A DNA stretch of 64,000 nucleotides from Acidobacteriota bacterium. Lineage in GTDB: Bacteria; Acidobacteriota; UBA6911; RPQK01; JAJDTT01. Shown piece after piece: positions 1 to 9,671 of this stretch. Position numbers and translations under genes: made by a program. The number at the start of each line of letters is the position of its first letter. The first letter of the stretch is position 1. The notes below the pieces were generated by a model. The model was not told the origin of the DNA. It made no database searches and worked only from the letters and a program-made list of their open reading frames with translations. The DNA lies in contig JAPPLF010000087.1 in NCBI GenBank assembly GCA_028874215.1, positions 1-64,000 on the forward strand, read 5' to 3'.

Positions 1-60
1 CACGGATCAGGCTGAAGAGCCTGTACCCGCAACTTTAAGTGTTATGGGGTACTAGACGAC

Positions 61-696
61 ATGGATTTTGACTATTGGGACTCGAAATTGGACGACGGAC
101 GAATCGAGGCTTTTGAACAAGCCTTGGGGGGTGTGCGCCTATTGGCCAACAAATACAGACTTGAAACCGGGTACTATCCCAAGTTTTTGGAGATTTCCCA
201 AGCTGACTATGAAAGTGACGTGGCAAGCAACGGCAGGTTCTCGGCGGAGGTAGATTTTCTAATTCAACGGATTGAGATCGTGCCGTTACCTATGGAAACA
301 GGGGCTCGGTACCGCCGGGGTTCAGATCACGCCGAAATTCTCAAGGTAACTCCTGACGGGACAATGATGTGGATCGAACTGAAGGAGTCCCGCCACAGGT
401 TGGTGTCTAAACAACCACGAAAACGATGGTATGTCTTGCGCAATCGCTCTCGTGGGGAGGCGCTGCTAGGAGACGAAATGAGTTTCAATTCCTTCGGTGT
501 GGCTCGTTTTGTCCTCCCCACGGTGAGCTTCAATCATTTGCGACTGAATTTCACTCTGCCCTTGCAGAATCCGTCATACGGTCCCGAATGGTTCGAGGGA
601 GCAGACCTCGTGAGAATCGACATGACATATCTCGGCGTCGTTTCCAAATCGCTTCGATTGGAAAACTTCGTTATGAATCGCATATCTGGTCCGTAG
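61..696 (+). CDS. Detached copy of the C-terminal domain of the neighbouring ABC permease, probably a gene remnant
   Basis: The 211 residues match the last ~200 residues of the permease at 810-2471: both carry ELKESRHRL, a GARY-x-RGSDH-x-EIL motif and a shared ISGP/IPGP ending. No membrane segment or known catalytic motif is visible, and no ribosome-binding site precedes the ATG. The match seems to continue upstream of this start in another frame (nt 8-49, reading QAEE against SAEE of the permease). A single missing G in the GGGG run at 46-49 would join the two frames without a gap. I infer the 3' part of a tandem paralogous permease that starts left of the window and is broken by a frameshift, or by a sequencing error. 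Function of the domain is unknown to me. Confidence 0.5.
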   Translation: MDFDYWDSKLDDGRIEAFEQALGGVRLLANKYRLETGYYPKFLEISQADYESDVASNGRFSAEVDFLIQRIEIVPLPMETGARYRRGSDHAEILKVTPDGTMMWIELKESRHRLVSKQPRKRWYVLRNRSRGEALLGDEMSFNSFGVARFVLPTVSFNHLRLNFTLPLQNPSYGPEWFEGADLVRIDMTYLGVVSKSLRLENFVMNRISGP

Positions 697-809
697 GAAA
701 TTCCGGAGTTGGTTCCTATGAATCCTTCGGGAATTGTGGCCCCCATGGCCGTGGACTCAGACATTCACCCCTTGGTTGGAAACCGCCGGAATCACGGCGA
801 GGAGGCGGG

Positions 810-2471
810 ATGAATATGGTGGTGCACCTCATTCGCAAGGATCTTCGACATCTCCGCTTCTACCTGGCCGGATGGCTCGCTCTGGTGATCCTGCGCGCGG
901 CCGTGATCGGTTATGGGCCGCTTGATCCCAGCATCTGGAACTTCAGTTCTTTCAACTATTACGAGATCTTGGCCTGGTTTCCCCAGATCTGTTTGCTGGC
1001 AATCATGATCGCGCGCCTGGTGCAGGGCGATTCCCTGGTCGGTAGCACCGCTTTCTGGTTGGACCGGCCGATTACCGGTGGACAGCTTTTGTTGGGCAAA
1101 ATATCGTTTCTCGGCCTCGCCGTGATTCTTCCGCTCTTCGTGGTCGAACTCCTCCTCCTCGGCTTCCACGGAGTGACCCTGCCGGACGTCTTTCGCTCGA
1201 TTCCGCAGATTCTGGCCGTTGAACTCTTTCTGATTTCGGTTCTGTTGATGCTTGCCGCCGTAACGCGGAAGTTGGTTCACGTGGCGCTAGTGGGGCTGCT
1301 TGGTCCGATCGTTTGGATGTTGTACTACAACTTTTCGCGCAATCTCTTCTTCGAACACGTTGACCTCAGTGACGCTTTCGGCATCTCGCTGGCGACATCA
1401 CGGGAAATCGCATTCATGCTGAGCCATCTTGCCGTTGCTGGATTCGTGGTCGGCCATCAGTATCTGACTCGACGGACGGCGAGGAGCGCCACCTTGGCCT
1501 GTTCCGGATTCCTGGCCGTAGGTCTGTTCACAGTGATCTGGAGTTGGGATTTCGTGGCGTCGGCCCAACGATTGGACCGGAGGGTCGTCGATCCGGAAAT
1601 GTTGACGATCCGGATCCAGGAGGAAAGCCTGCGTTTCTTTCGACGCGTTCGGTCCCAACCATTGAAACGAAGTATGGTTCTGAACGGAAACATTGCGCTG
1701 GAGGGCTTGCCGACGGGTATTTTGGCGGTTCCCGAGCTGGTCATCTCACAGGTTTCATTCGGGTCGGCGGAAGAGGCGTTTTCCAGCAGACACGGGCACC
1801 CATACGCATACGAAGGTGACGGTTTCTGGTGGCGATTCAATCATCCGCCCAGATTGCATGAAGAGAGGGCCAATATCCTCTCGGCTGCTTTGGGCGGTGT
1901 TGACTTTCTGGACGGCGGAAGAAGGCCGATTCTCGAATACCTGCCTGAGTTGTTCTCTATCGACGAGGAGTCCTACGATTCCTACGGTGCGACTCAGGCC
2001 GATCTAACGGTCAAGGTCGGCTTTCTGGTTCAAAGGAACGATATCGCGACCTTCCCGTTGGAGCATGGCGCCCGCTACGACAGGGGGTCGGACCACGTCG
2101 AGATCCTCGGTGTGACCACGAACAAGAACAGCCTGAGAATCGAACTGAAAGAGTCGCGTCACCGGCTGATCCAGGACCGGATGAAGAGTCGGTGGTACCT
2201 GCTCCGTAACCGGGATAAGCGGCAGGCGGTTCTGAGCGAAGGATCGATCGCCTACGCCATTCTGACCCCTCCTCTGGCGCCACTTTCCTTCCCCATGCTG
2301 GGAATCAGCCATTCGAGTCTGTATTTTCAGTTGCCTTCCACCGATCCTTCCGTGGACCCGGACTGGTTTGACGACGCCGAGCTCGTCCGGATCGAGACCA
2401 GGAACCTGGGCCGGTTCTCCAAGACGATCCGAATGGAGAGCCTCGTCCTGAAAGCCATCCCCGGTCCCTGA
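810..2471 (+). CDS. ABC-2-type transporter permease with soluble C-terminal domain
   Basis: A 553-residue protein. The N-terminal ~350 residues hold several hydrophobic segments after an amphipathic start (LIRKDLRHLRFYLAGW), the arrangement of ABC-2-type permeases that work with a separate ATPase. No ATPase is visible, so it may lie left of the window. The C-terminal ~200 residues are soluble and match the detached copy at 61-696. The ATG at 810 was chosen because GGAGGCGGG sits just upstream and the membrane region starts immediately after; the reading frame is open further upstream, but that part overlaps the previous gene. The substrate cannot be read from the sequence. Confidence 0.65.
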   Translation: MNMVVHLIRKDLRHLRFYLAGWLALVILRAAVIGYGPLDPSIWNFSSFNYYEILAWFPQICLLAIMIARLVQGDSLVGSTAFWLDRPITGGQLLLGKISFLGLAVILPLFVVELLLLGFHGVTLPDVFRSIPQILAVELFLISVLLMLAAVTRKLVHVALVGLLGPIVWMLYYNFSRNLFFEHVDLSDAFGISLATSREIAFMLSHLAVAGFVVGHQYLTRRTARSATLACSGFLAVGLFTVIWSWDFVASAQRLDRRVVDPEMLTIRIQEESLRFFRRVRSQPLKRSMVLNGNIALEGLPTGILAVPELVISQVSFGSAEEAFSSRHGHPYAYEGDGFWWRFNHPPRLHEERANILSAALGGVDFLDGGRRPILEYLPELFSIDEESYDSYGATQADLTVKVGFLVQRNDIATFPLEHGARYDRGSDHVEILGVTTNKNSLRIELKESRHRLIQDRMKSRWYLLRNRDKRQAVLSEGSIAYAILTPPLAPLSFPMLGISHSSLYFQLPSTDPSVDPDWFDDAELVRIETRNLGRFSKTIRMESLVLKAIPGP

Positions 2472-2533
2472 CCGGATCGATTGTTGATTCCGGGGTATCC
2501 GGCTGCTATCAATCTCGCAAGGAGGGAGCGCCG

Positions 2534-4090
2534 ATGAGACCCGGATCAAGCCAGCAGAATCCCAAGAACCAGTTGGACCGGCGCCGTTTTATCCAGGCCG
2601 GCGCCGTCTCCGCCGTGACCGCCGCCGCTTCCTGCGCCGGACCCGGCGGCGAGTCCGCGGGCCGTGAGACGGCAATCGAGCTGGAGAACCGCAAGCCGGG
2701 CACCCGGGAATGGCAATTGACCCGGGTCTGGGTCGACCGCGGAAAGTACCGCAGCGCCCGCATCGAGGGGTACTGTTCCCACCAGTCCATCGAGGCCGGC
2801 GACACCCTCTCCCTATTCGTCAGCACCGAACCCGCCAGCCCCTTCCGCGTGGACTTCTACCGGTTGGGCTACTACGGCGGCCACGGCGGACGCCTGATGA
2901 GTTCGGCGGGGCCGCTGGAGGGCACGCCCCAACCCCTCCCCGAGGTCGGTCCCAACCGCTTGCGCGAGTGCCGGTGGGAACCGAGCCTCGAGTTCACGAT
3001 TCCCGAGGACTGGACCAGCGGAGTCTACCTGGGCAAGCTCACCACGCTCCCGGCGGGAAATGCGCCCTACTGGCAGAGCTACGTGATTTTCATCGTGCGG
3101 GACCGGCGGCCGGCGCACCTCCTCTTCCAGTGCTCGGACAACACCTGGCAGGCCTACAACCGCTGGCCCGACGACTACTCCCTCTACACCCACCCCGAGG
3201 GAGCCCATCATCCCGGCGTGGCGGGCAGCTTCGACCGGCCCTACGCCAAGTTTTCCATGTTCGCGGACTTCCCCCTGTCGGTAGGCACGGGGGAGTTCCT
3301 GCTATGGGAGTATCCCCTCTGCTACTGGCTGGAACGGGAGGGGCTGGACGTCACCTATTGCAGCAACGCTGACGTGCTGGACTCCTCGTTCGTGACCCGT
3401 TGCCGGGCCTTCGTCAGCGTCGGACACGACGAGTACTGGGATATTCGCCAGTACCGGGCCATCGAGTCAGCCATCGGAGAAGGGGTCAACGTCCTCTGGC
3501 TCAGCGCCAACGACGTCTACATGGTGAGTCCCTTCACGCCTTCCTCGACCGGCGTCCCCAACCGGATCATCACCCGGCTCCACAGCTACGGCCCGTTGCG
3601 TCCCGAAGAGATCGAGAGATACTCGGAGATCCTGGGCCCCTTCGAGGGGGCCGGCCCGGACGAGCGGAACATCATCGGAGCCCGCACCGTGGTGCCCTTC
3701 AACGGATCGGGCGACTGGATCTGCACGGCTCCCGATCACTGGATCTTCGAAGGGACCGGGATGGCGAAGGGGGACTTCATTCCCGGTCTGGTGGGCTGGG
3801 AATTTCACGGCGACCCCGACCTGGAGCGCGAGGGCCTGGAAGTCGTGGGCCAGGGGACCGTCTGGACCCATGGGGTGACTCCCGGCGAGTGGGCCGCAAC
3901 CATCTTCCCCGGTCCCAAGGGGAACTTCGTCTTCAACGCCTCCACCATCTTCTGGGCCCAGGGTCTGGACTCTCCGCCCGGGCACACTGTGCCCTGGACC
4001 CACTTCACCCGGCCCCTCGGGCCCGACCCGAGGGTTCAGCGCATCACCCGCAACCTCATCGACAGAGCCGCCGCTCCCAATCGGGCCTGA
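2534..4090 (+). CDS. Tat-exported N,N-dimethylformamidase beta-subunit-like protein
   Basis: A 518-residue protein beginning with a twin-arginine signal (RRRFIQ at residues 16-21) and a possible lipoprotein cysteine at residue 34, so it is probably exported folded. The body resembles the large subunit of N,N-dimethylformamidase and the many related proteins annotated 'DMFase beta subunit family'. Typical stretches are RVDFYRLGYYGG near residue 105, SDNTWQAYNRWP near 200 and VGHDEYW near 300. True DMFase hydrolyses formamides with mononuclear iron; no small alpha subunit is next to this gene, so the substrate is unknown. AAGGAGGG precedes the ATG. It is followed after 17 nt by a nucleotidyltransferase gene on the same strand, so the two are probably cotranscribed. 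Confidence 0.7.
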   Translation: MRPGSSQQNPKNQLDRRRFIQAGAVSAVTAAASCAGPGGESAGRETAIELENRKPGTREWQLTRVWVDRGKYRSARIEGYCSHQSIEAGDTLSLFVSTEPASPFRVDFYRLGYYGGHGGRLMSSAGPLEGTPQPLPEVGPNRLRECRWEPSLEFTIPEDWTSGVYLGKLTTLPAGNAPYWQSYVIFIVRDRRPAHLLFQCSDNTWQAYNRWPDDYSLYTHPEGAHHPGVAGSFDRPYAKFSMFADFPLSVGTGEFLLWEYPLCYWLEREGLDVTYCSNADVLDSSFVTRCRAFVSVGHDEYWDIRQYRAIESAIGEGVNVLWLSANDVYMVSPFTPSSTGVPNRIITRLHSYGPLRPEEIERYSEILGPFEGAGPDERNIIGARTVVPFNGSGDWICTAPDHWIFEGTGMAKGDFIPGLVGWEFHGDPDLEREGLEVVGQGTVWTHGVTPGEWAATIFPGPKGNFVFNASTIFWAQGLDSPPGHTVPWTHFTRPLGPDPRVQRITRNLIDRAAAPNRA

Positions 4091-4107
4091 GGGAACGACC
4101 CATCGCC

Positions 4108-5013
4108 ATGAGCCTGACGTTGCTGGTGCTGGCTGCGGGGATGGGAAGCCGCTACGGGGGCCTCAAGCAGATCGACCCGGTGGGACCCGGCGGGGAGACG
4201 CTGTTGGACTATTCCGTCTACGACGCCGTCCGCGCCGGCTTCGATCGCGTGGTCTTCATCGTGCGCGGGGATATGGAGTCCGATTTCCGGTCTGCGGTGG
4301 GGAGCAAGATCGAGCAGCAGGTTCCGGTGGAATACTGCCGCCAGGAGTTGGAAATGGTTCCCGGGTGGTTCTCCATTCCGCCCGGGCGCCGCAAGCCCTG
4401 GGGCACAGGCCATGCCGTATGGGCGGCCCGGGACGCCATCGACGGGAACTTCGCCGCCGTCAACGCCGACGACTTCTACGGCGCCGGCTCCTACCGGGAA
4501 CTGGCGGGCCACCTCCGGCAGGCGGCGGACGGCCGCCAGGGAGACTACGGCATGGTGGGGTTCCGCCTGCGCGAGACGCTCTCGGATCACGGCACGGTGG
4601 CCCGGGGGGTCTGCCGCAGCCGTCAGGGCCTTTTGAAGCAGGTCGTCGAGCTGACCCGTATCGCCAGGACCGGTGACGGAGCCGTTCATTCCGATCCGCA
4701 GGGACGGGCCCGGAACCTCTCCGGAGACGAGCTGGTCTCCATGAACATGTGGGGTTTCACTCCCGGCATCTTCGACCATCTTGAACGGGCCTTCGCCCGC
4801 TTCCTGCGAGAGCGGGGCGGGGAAGACGGGGCCGAGTTCATGATTCCCACCCTGGTCAACGACCTTGTCGCCGCTGGCCAGGCGAGGGTCCGCGTGCTCC
4901 GATCCGCCGATGCATGGTTCGGGGTCACCTACCGCGAGGACCGGGACCGGGTCACGAGTCAGATTCGGGAACTGGTGCGCCGTGGATCCTATCCGACTCC
5001 CCTTTGGCAATAA
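4108..5013 (+). CDS. Sugar-phosphate nucleotidyltransferase family protein
   Basis: A 301-residue protein. It opens with the nucleotide-binding signature LVLAAGMGSRYGGLKQ, and VNADDFYG in the middle supplies the metal-binding aspartates of GT-A-fold nucleotidyltransferases that activate sugar phosphates. The exact sugar and nucleotide are not apparent; related proteins are often annotated as UTP-glucose-1-phosphate uridylyltransferase-like. The frame is open several hundred bases upstream, but that is an overlapping shadow of the previous gene. The ATG at 4108 places the signature at the usual N-terminal position. It lies 17 nt after the DMFase-like gene. Confidence 0.75.
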   Translation: MSLTLLVLAAGMGSRYGGLKQIDPVGPGGETLLDYSVYDAVRAGFDRVVFIVRGDMESDFRSAVGSKIEQQVPVEYCRQELEMVPGWFSIPPGRRKPWGTGHAVWAARDAIDGNFAAVNADDFYGAGSYRELAGHLRQAADGRQGDYGMVGFRLRETLSDHGTVARGVCRSRQGLLKQVVELTRIARTGDGAVHSDPQGRARNLSGDELVSMNMWGFTPGIFDHLERAFARFLRERGGEDGAEFMIPTLVNDLVAAGQARVRVLRSADAWFGVTYREDRDRVTSQIRELVRRGSYPTPLWQ

Positions 5014-5184
5014 TTTGTCTATTGATAGATAATTGCGAGTCAGATTTTATTATTTATAGTAAAACCGAGTGCTATTTTGGGGACGCGGCGGATGGCGATG
5101 CAGCGCCAGAACCGGTGCGTCGCTTGACACGGATTCGGCTTCAGGGGTACCTTCCTGTGATCAATCTACACCGGTGGTGATTCC

Positions 5185-6663
5185 ATGCATCTACCTGAAA
5201 GCCCTCAACTTCCGGGGCCCAATTCCATTTCCCGGCGGCAACTTCTGGCCCGGTCCGGACTCGGTTTCGGCAGCATCGCCCTGGCCGGTCTCCTGGATTC
5301 CGAAAACCTCCTGGGAACTCCGGCGCTCGACAAGCCCGGGCGGCCCTACATGGACCTCAAGCCGCGGAAAGGTCACTTTCCGGGTCCGGCCAAGGCGGTG
5401 ATTCAACTGGTCCAGAACGGCGGACCCAGCCAGATGGATCTCTTCGACCCCAAGCCTGAGCTCACCAGGAGAGCCGGCCAGCCCCATCCCGACGGCGTCG
5501 AGATCCACCAGCCCAACAACCTGAACATCCTCATGCCCTGCCCCTACGAGTTCAAAAAACACGGGCAGTCGGGCATGGAAATCGCGGAAGTGCTGCCCCA
5601 ACTGAGCGGCGTGGCCGACGAACTCTGCATGGTCCGGTCCATGTACTCGGTGCACAACAACCATCCCGAGGGGCTCAACAACCTCCTCACCTCCCAGATC
5701 TTTCCGGGGCGTCCGGTGATGGGCTCCTGGATCAGCTACGCCCTGGGGACCGAAAACCAGAACCTTCCCGCCTACGTGGTGCTCCGGGCTCCGGAGGGGT
5801 ACAGCGTCAGCGGAAAGATCCTCTGGTCCAGCGGCTGGCTGCCGGCCCTCTACCAGGGGGTCGAGTTCAGCTCCATCGGAACCCCCGTGCATCACCTTCA
5901 GCAGGAGGTGCCCCTGCCGCCGGGCGTGCAGCGGCAGAGCCTCGACCTGTTGGCCCGTCTCAACCAACGGCATCTCGTCCATCACCCGGAAACGTCGGAG
6001 TTGGAAGCCCGGATCCAGAACTACGAGCTGGCGGCGAGGATGCAGTTGGCGGCGGCCGACATTTTGGATCTCTCCCGGGAGTCGGAGGCCACCCGAAAGA
6101 TGTACGGCCTGGACAACCCTCTGACCGCCCCCTACGCGACCCGCTGTCTCATGGCTCGGCGCCTGGTGGAATCGGGAGTCCGGTTCGTGCAGGTCTTCTC
6201 CGGCAAGGGCCAGCCCTGGGACAGCCACGACAACCTCAAGACCAATCTGGCCAAGATCTGCGCCAAGACGGACCAGCCGACGGCCGCACTGATCAAGGAC
6301 CTCAAGAGCCGGGGCCTGCTCGAGAGCACCGTCATCATGTGGGCCGGCGAGTTCGGCCGGCTCCCCACGACGCAGAACTCCGACGGGCGGGACCACAACC
6401 GCAATGCCTTCACCATCCTGTTCGCCGGTGGGGGATTCAAGCCCGGTCTGACCTACGGCGCCACCGACGAGTTCGCTTACAAGGCGGTGGAGAACCGGGT
6501 GAGTTGCCCCGACATGCAGGCCACGCTCTATCGGCTGCTGGGGATCGACCACTCTCGCCTGACCTACCGCCACGGCGGCCGGGAGGAGACGCCCACCAAC
6601 CTGGCCATCACTGGCGCCAAGGTGGTGGACGACCTCATCGAGCACCCCCTTCCCGGAGCCTGA
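5185..6663 (+). CDS. DUF1501 family Tat-exported protein
   Basis: A 492-residue protein with an N-terminal Tat signal (SRRQLLARSGLGFGSIALAG from residue 16) and the DUF1501 pattern: VIQLVQNGGPSQMDLFDPKP, MVRSMYSVHNNHPEG, and toward the end MWAGEFGRLPT and GRDHN. DUF1501 proteins belong to the alkaline-phosphatase/sulfatase superfamily and are abundant in Planctomycetota, Verrucomicrobiota and Acidobacteriota. They are nearly always encoded beside DUF1549/DUF1553 haem proteins, as here. Their substrate is not established. The next gene starts 5 nt after the stop, so the two are almost certainly one operon. The 171 nt upstream contain an AT-rich patch (5014-5080) and a TTGACA hexamer at 5124 without a convincing -10. 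Confidence 0.85.
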   Translation: MHLPESPQLPGPNSISRRQLLARSGLGFGSIALAGLLDSENLLGTPALDKPGRPYMDLKPRKGHFPGPAKAVIQLVQNGGPSQMDLFDPKPELTRRAGQPHPDGVEIHQPNNLNILMPCPYEFKKHGQSGMEIAEVLPQLSGVADELCMVRSMYSVHNNHPEGLNNLLTSQIFPGRPVMGSWISYALGTENQNLPAYVVLRAPEGYSVSGKILWSSGWLPALYQGVEFSSIGTPVHHLQQEVPLPPGVQRQSLDLLARLNQRHLVHHPETSELEARIQNYELAARMQLAAADILDLSRESEATRKMYGLDNPLTAPYATRCLMARRLVESGVRFVQVFSGKGQPWDSHDNLKTNLAKICAKTDQPTAALIKDLKSRGLLESTVIMWAGEFGRLPTTQNSDGRDHNRNAFTILFAGGGFKPGLTYGATDEFAYKAVENRVSCPDMQATLYRLLGIDHSRLTYRHGGREETPTNLAITGAKVVDDLIEHPLPGA

Positions 6664-6668
6664 CCTCC

Positions 6669-9590
6669 ATGAGATCCGGACCGGTCTTGCAAGGGGCGTT
6701 GCCGCTGCTTTTCTGCGGCGTTCTGGCCGCCGCTCCCGGGCCCACCTTCGAAAAGGACGTGCTCCCCATCTTCACGGCCCACTGCTTCGCCTGCCATGGG
6801 GGCACCTCCATGATCGGCCTGGACCTGCGCACGGCCCAGTCGGTCATGAAGGGATCTCACAACGGTCCGGTGTTGGTGCCGGGCGACTCTGCCGAAAGCC
6901 TGCTCTACCAAAAAATTTCTGCCCGGGAGATGCCGCCCAAGGCCTTCACCCTGGACCTGTCCGACGCTCAGATCGAAACCATCAAAGGCTGGATCGAGGC
7001 GGGTGCGCCTCATGAGAAGGTCCAACCTCTTCTGGCCGCGGATCAGGTGGAGCGGTTCAACCACCAGGCGCTGCCCATCTTCGAAGCCAAGTGCCTCGCC
7101 TGCCACGGTCAGGAACCCCCACCCGGAGGTCTGGATCTGAGGACGCTGGAGGCCACCCTCAAGGGGAGTGAAAACGGCCCCGTCGTCGTGGAGGGAGCGT
7201 CCGAGCTGAGCATACTGATCCGCATGGTCTCCGCCGGGAGCATGCCCCCGCCCGGAGTCGGATCTCCCCTCACCGAAGAGGAGATCGACGGTCTTCGGGC
7301 CTGGATCGATTCCTCCCGCTTCGGACCCGATCTCATCACCGAAGAGCGGGAGACCTTCAGTTTGGCGGAGGCGCCTCCCATCACCGGGGAAGATCGGAAT
7401 TTCTGGGCTTACCGCAAGCCTGTGGCCGCTCCGGTGCCTCGAGTCAAGGACCGGAAGCAGGTCCGAACTCCCATCGACGCCTTCGTCCTGGCCAGGCTGG
7501 AAGCCAAGGGTCTGGGAATTTCCCCCGAGGAGTCGCGGCCGACACTGATGCGCCGCGCTTATTTCGATCTCATCGGTCTGCCCCCGACCCCGGAGGAGAT
7601 GGAGAAGTTTCTTTCCGATTCCCGCTCGGACGCTTATGAACGCTTGGTGAACCGGCTGCTGGAGTCGCCCCACTACGGGGAGCGCTGGGGCCGCCACTGG
7701 CTGGACCTGATGGGCTATACCGACGTCACCGGATTCGACAACGATCTTCCCATCACCAACCTCTTCGAGGGAATCTGGCGGTACCGGGACTGGGTGGTGG
7801 AGGCCCTCAATCAGGACAAGCCGTATGACCGTTTCCTGACCGAACAACTGGCCGGTGACGAGCTGGTCGACTGGCGGTCCGCCCGGCAGTACACGCCGGA
7901 GACGGTCCGGCTCCTGACCGCCACCGGCTACATGCGCAGCAGCATGGACCGGACCGACTCGGACATCGTCAATCTGCCGGGCGAGAGATACTCGGTCATT
8001 TTCGACATGGTGGAGCGGGTCTCCACCGGCGTCATGGCCCTCACCGTCGGCTGCGCCCGTTGCCACTCCCACAAGTTCGATCCCATTCCCCAGCGCGACT
8101 ACTACCGGCTGATGGCCGTCTTCACCCCCGCCTTCAATCCCATGCGTTGGAAGCAGCCCAAGGACCGTTTCCTTCCCGACGTCTCCCGCGCCGACCAGAA
8201 GGACATCGAGCGGCACAACGCCGAGATCGACGCGCCTCAGAAGAAGCTGAAGGAGAAGCTGACTGCTCTGCGCAAACCTTACGAGGAGATGCTTCTGGAC
8301 AAGAAGCTGGAGCCGATCTCCCATGAGATCCGCTCCGATGTGAAGACGGCGTGGCAGATGCCCGAAGAGAAGCGCGACGAGATCCAGAAGTACCTGGCGG
8401 AGAAATTCGGGACCCTGTTGGAGGTGAAGCCGGAGGAGGTGGACCAGGCCCTCTCGGAGGAGCACAAGGCGGAGGCGGCAGGGTTTCGGAAGAAGATCGA
8501 CACCCTCGAGGGGTATCGGCGGAGCTTCAACAGGATCGAGGCGCTGTTCGACGTGGGACCTCCCCCCGTGACCCGTCTGCTGCAGCGGGGAGACATCGAG
8601 TCTCCGGGACCCCGGGTCACGCCGGGGGGGTTGGCGGTCCTGAGCCCGCCCGGCGAGGAATCGATCCGGAGACCGGAAGAGACCCGGGGAGAAACCAGCG
8701 GCTACCGCCTGGGTCTGGCCAAGTGGCTGACCAGCCGCGACCATCCCTTGACGGCCCGGGTCATGGTCAACCGGGTGTGGCACCACCTCATGGGACGGGG
8801 GATCGTGGCCACTCCCGGCAACTTCGGCCGCAACGGTTCTCCGCCCACCCATCCCGAGCTGCTGGACTGGCTGGCGGTGGACTTCATGGAGAACGGCTGG
8901 TCCGTGAAGCGGCTGATCCGAACCATCATGACCTCCAGCGTCTACCGCCAAGCCCTGCGGCAGCCGGACGGCGCGCCCGGCGAGACGGTGGATCCCGAGA
9001 ACCTGCTCCTCTGGCGCATGAACCTGAAGCGCCTGGAGGCGGAGACTCTTCGCGACGCCATCCTGGCGGCCAGCGGGAGATTGGACCGGAGTCTGGGCGG
9101 GACGCCGGCGTTGCTCGAGTTCGACGCCGCGGGCCTGCAGACCGTGGGGGGCGAAGAACCGGACACCCGGAACCCGTTGCGCCGCAGCCTCTACATTCTG
9201 GCCCGGAGGAACTACCCGCTCAATTTCCTGGAAGCCTTCGACTATCCCAAGGTCACGGTCAACTGCACCCGCAGGGTGAACTCGGTGACGCCGATCCAGT
9301 CGCTGACGCTCATGAACGATCCGTTCGTGGTGGAGGAGGCCGGCCACCTGGCGCGGAGGGTCCGGGATCTGGCCGGCGAGAGTCCCGAAGACAGAGTCCG
9401 CATGGCCTACCTCCTGACTCTTTCACGTCAACCCAAGCCGGAGGAGGTCCGGATCGGCCGGGATCATCTGCGGAAGCAGGAACGGAACTACCGTTTTGCC
9501 AATGCCACTCCGGAGAAGGCGTCCGAGGCGGCGTTGTCCAACCTCTGCCAGACGCTGTTTGCCACGAACGAATTTCTGTATCTGGAATAA
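6669..9590 (+). CDS. PSD1-type protein with planctomycete cytochrome c domains (DUF1549/DUF1553)
   Basis: A 973-residue protein with a short hydrophobic signal sequence. Two tandem cytochrome-c-like domains follow, each with a haem-binding CxxCH (C39/C42/H43 and C142/C145/H146). Then comes the DUF1549 region (RRAYFDLIGLPPTPEE, ERWGRHWLD) with a third CxxCH (C462-C465-H466), a charged helical linker near residues 520-620, and DUF1553 (NRVWHHLMGRGIV, PQSLTLMNDPFV-like ending). Such proteins are periplasmic and pair with DUF1501 partners; a role in breaking down complex polysaccharides or in electron transfer has been suggested but not shown. The ATG at 6669 was chosen for its signal sequence directly after the DUF1501 stop; the upstream open frame is an overlap. 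Confidence 0.85.
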   Translation: MRSGPVLQGALPLLFCGVLAAAPGPTFEKDVLPIFTAHCFACHGGTSMIGLDLRTAQSVMKGSHNGPVLVPGDSAESLLYQKISAREMPPKAFTLDLSDAQIETIKGWIEAGAPHEKVQPLLAADQVERFNHQALPIFEAKCLACHGQEPPPGGLDLRTLEATLKGSENGPVVVEGASELSILIRMVSAGSMPPPGVGSPLTEEEIDGLRAWIDSSRFGPDLITEERETFSLAEAPPITGEDRNFWAYRKPVAAPVPRVKDRKQVRTPIDAFVLARLEAKGLGISPEESRPTLMRRAYFDLIGLPPTPEEMEKFLSDSRSDAYERLVNRLLESPHYGERWGRHWLDLMGYTDVTGFDNDLPITNLFEGIWRYRDWVVEALNQDKPYDRFLTEQLAGDELVDWRSARQYTPETVRLLTATGYMRSSMDRTDSDIVNLPGERYSVIFDMVERVSTGVMALTVGCARCHSHKFDPIPQRDYYRLMAVFTPAFNPMRWKQPKDRFLPDVSRADQKDIERHNAEIDAPQKKLKEKLTALRKPYEEMLLDKKLEPISHEIRSDVKTAWQMPEEKRDEIQKYLAEKFGTLLEVKPEEVDQALSEEHKAEAAGFRKKIDTLEGYRRSFNRIEALFDVGPPPVTRLLQRGDIESPGPRVTPGGLAVLSPPGEESIRRPEETRGETSGYRLGLAKWLTSRDHPLTARVMVNRVWHHLMGRGIVATPGNFGRNGSPPTHPELLDWLAVDFMENGWSVKRLIRTIMTSSVYRQALRQPDGAPGETVDPENLLLWRMNLKRLEAETLRDAILAASGRLDRSLGGTPALLEFDAAGLQTVGGEEPDTRNPLRRSLYILARRNYPLNFLEAFDYPKVTVNCTRRVNSVTPIQSLTLMNDPFVVEEAGHLARRVRDLAGESPEDRVRMAYLLTLSRQPKPEEVRIGRDHLRKQERNYRFANATPEKASEAALSNLCQTLFATNEFLYLE

Positions 9591-9671
9591 CGGGTGACCG
9601 CCCCGCCCGGCTGACCTGCAACCCCATCCTTCGGGTCCGTTGGAGAATGGCCCCGGCCGAGTCGAACCATC

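Noticed and set aside
5124-5153. TTGACA hexamer upstream of the DUF1501 gene as a promoter
   Set aside because: The -35 is perfect, but the best -10 (TACCTT) matches only 3 of 6 positions, so it is not listed as a feature.
6564-9347. Very long open frame (about 927 codons) on the minus strand opposite the PSD1 gene
   Set aside because: It is a GC-driven shadow of the plus-strand gene, which has clear haem and DUF motifs. The minus-strand translation has no recognisable family.
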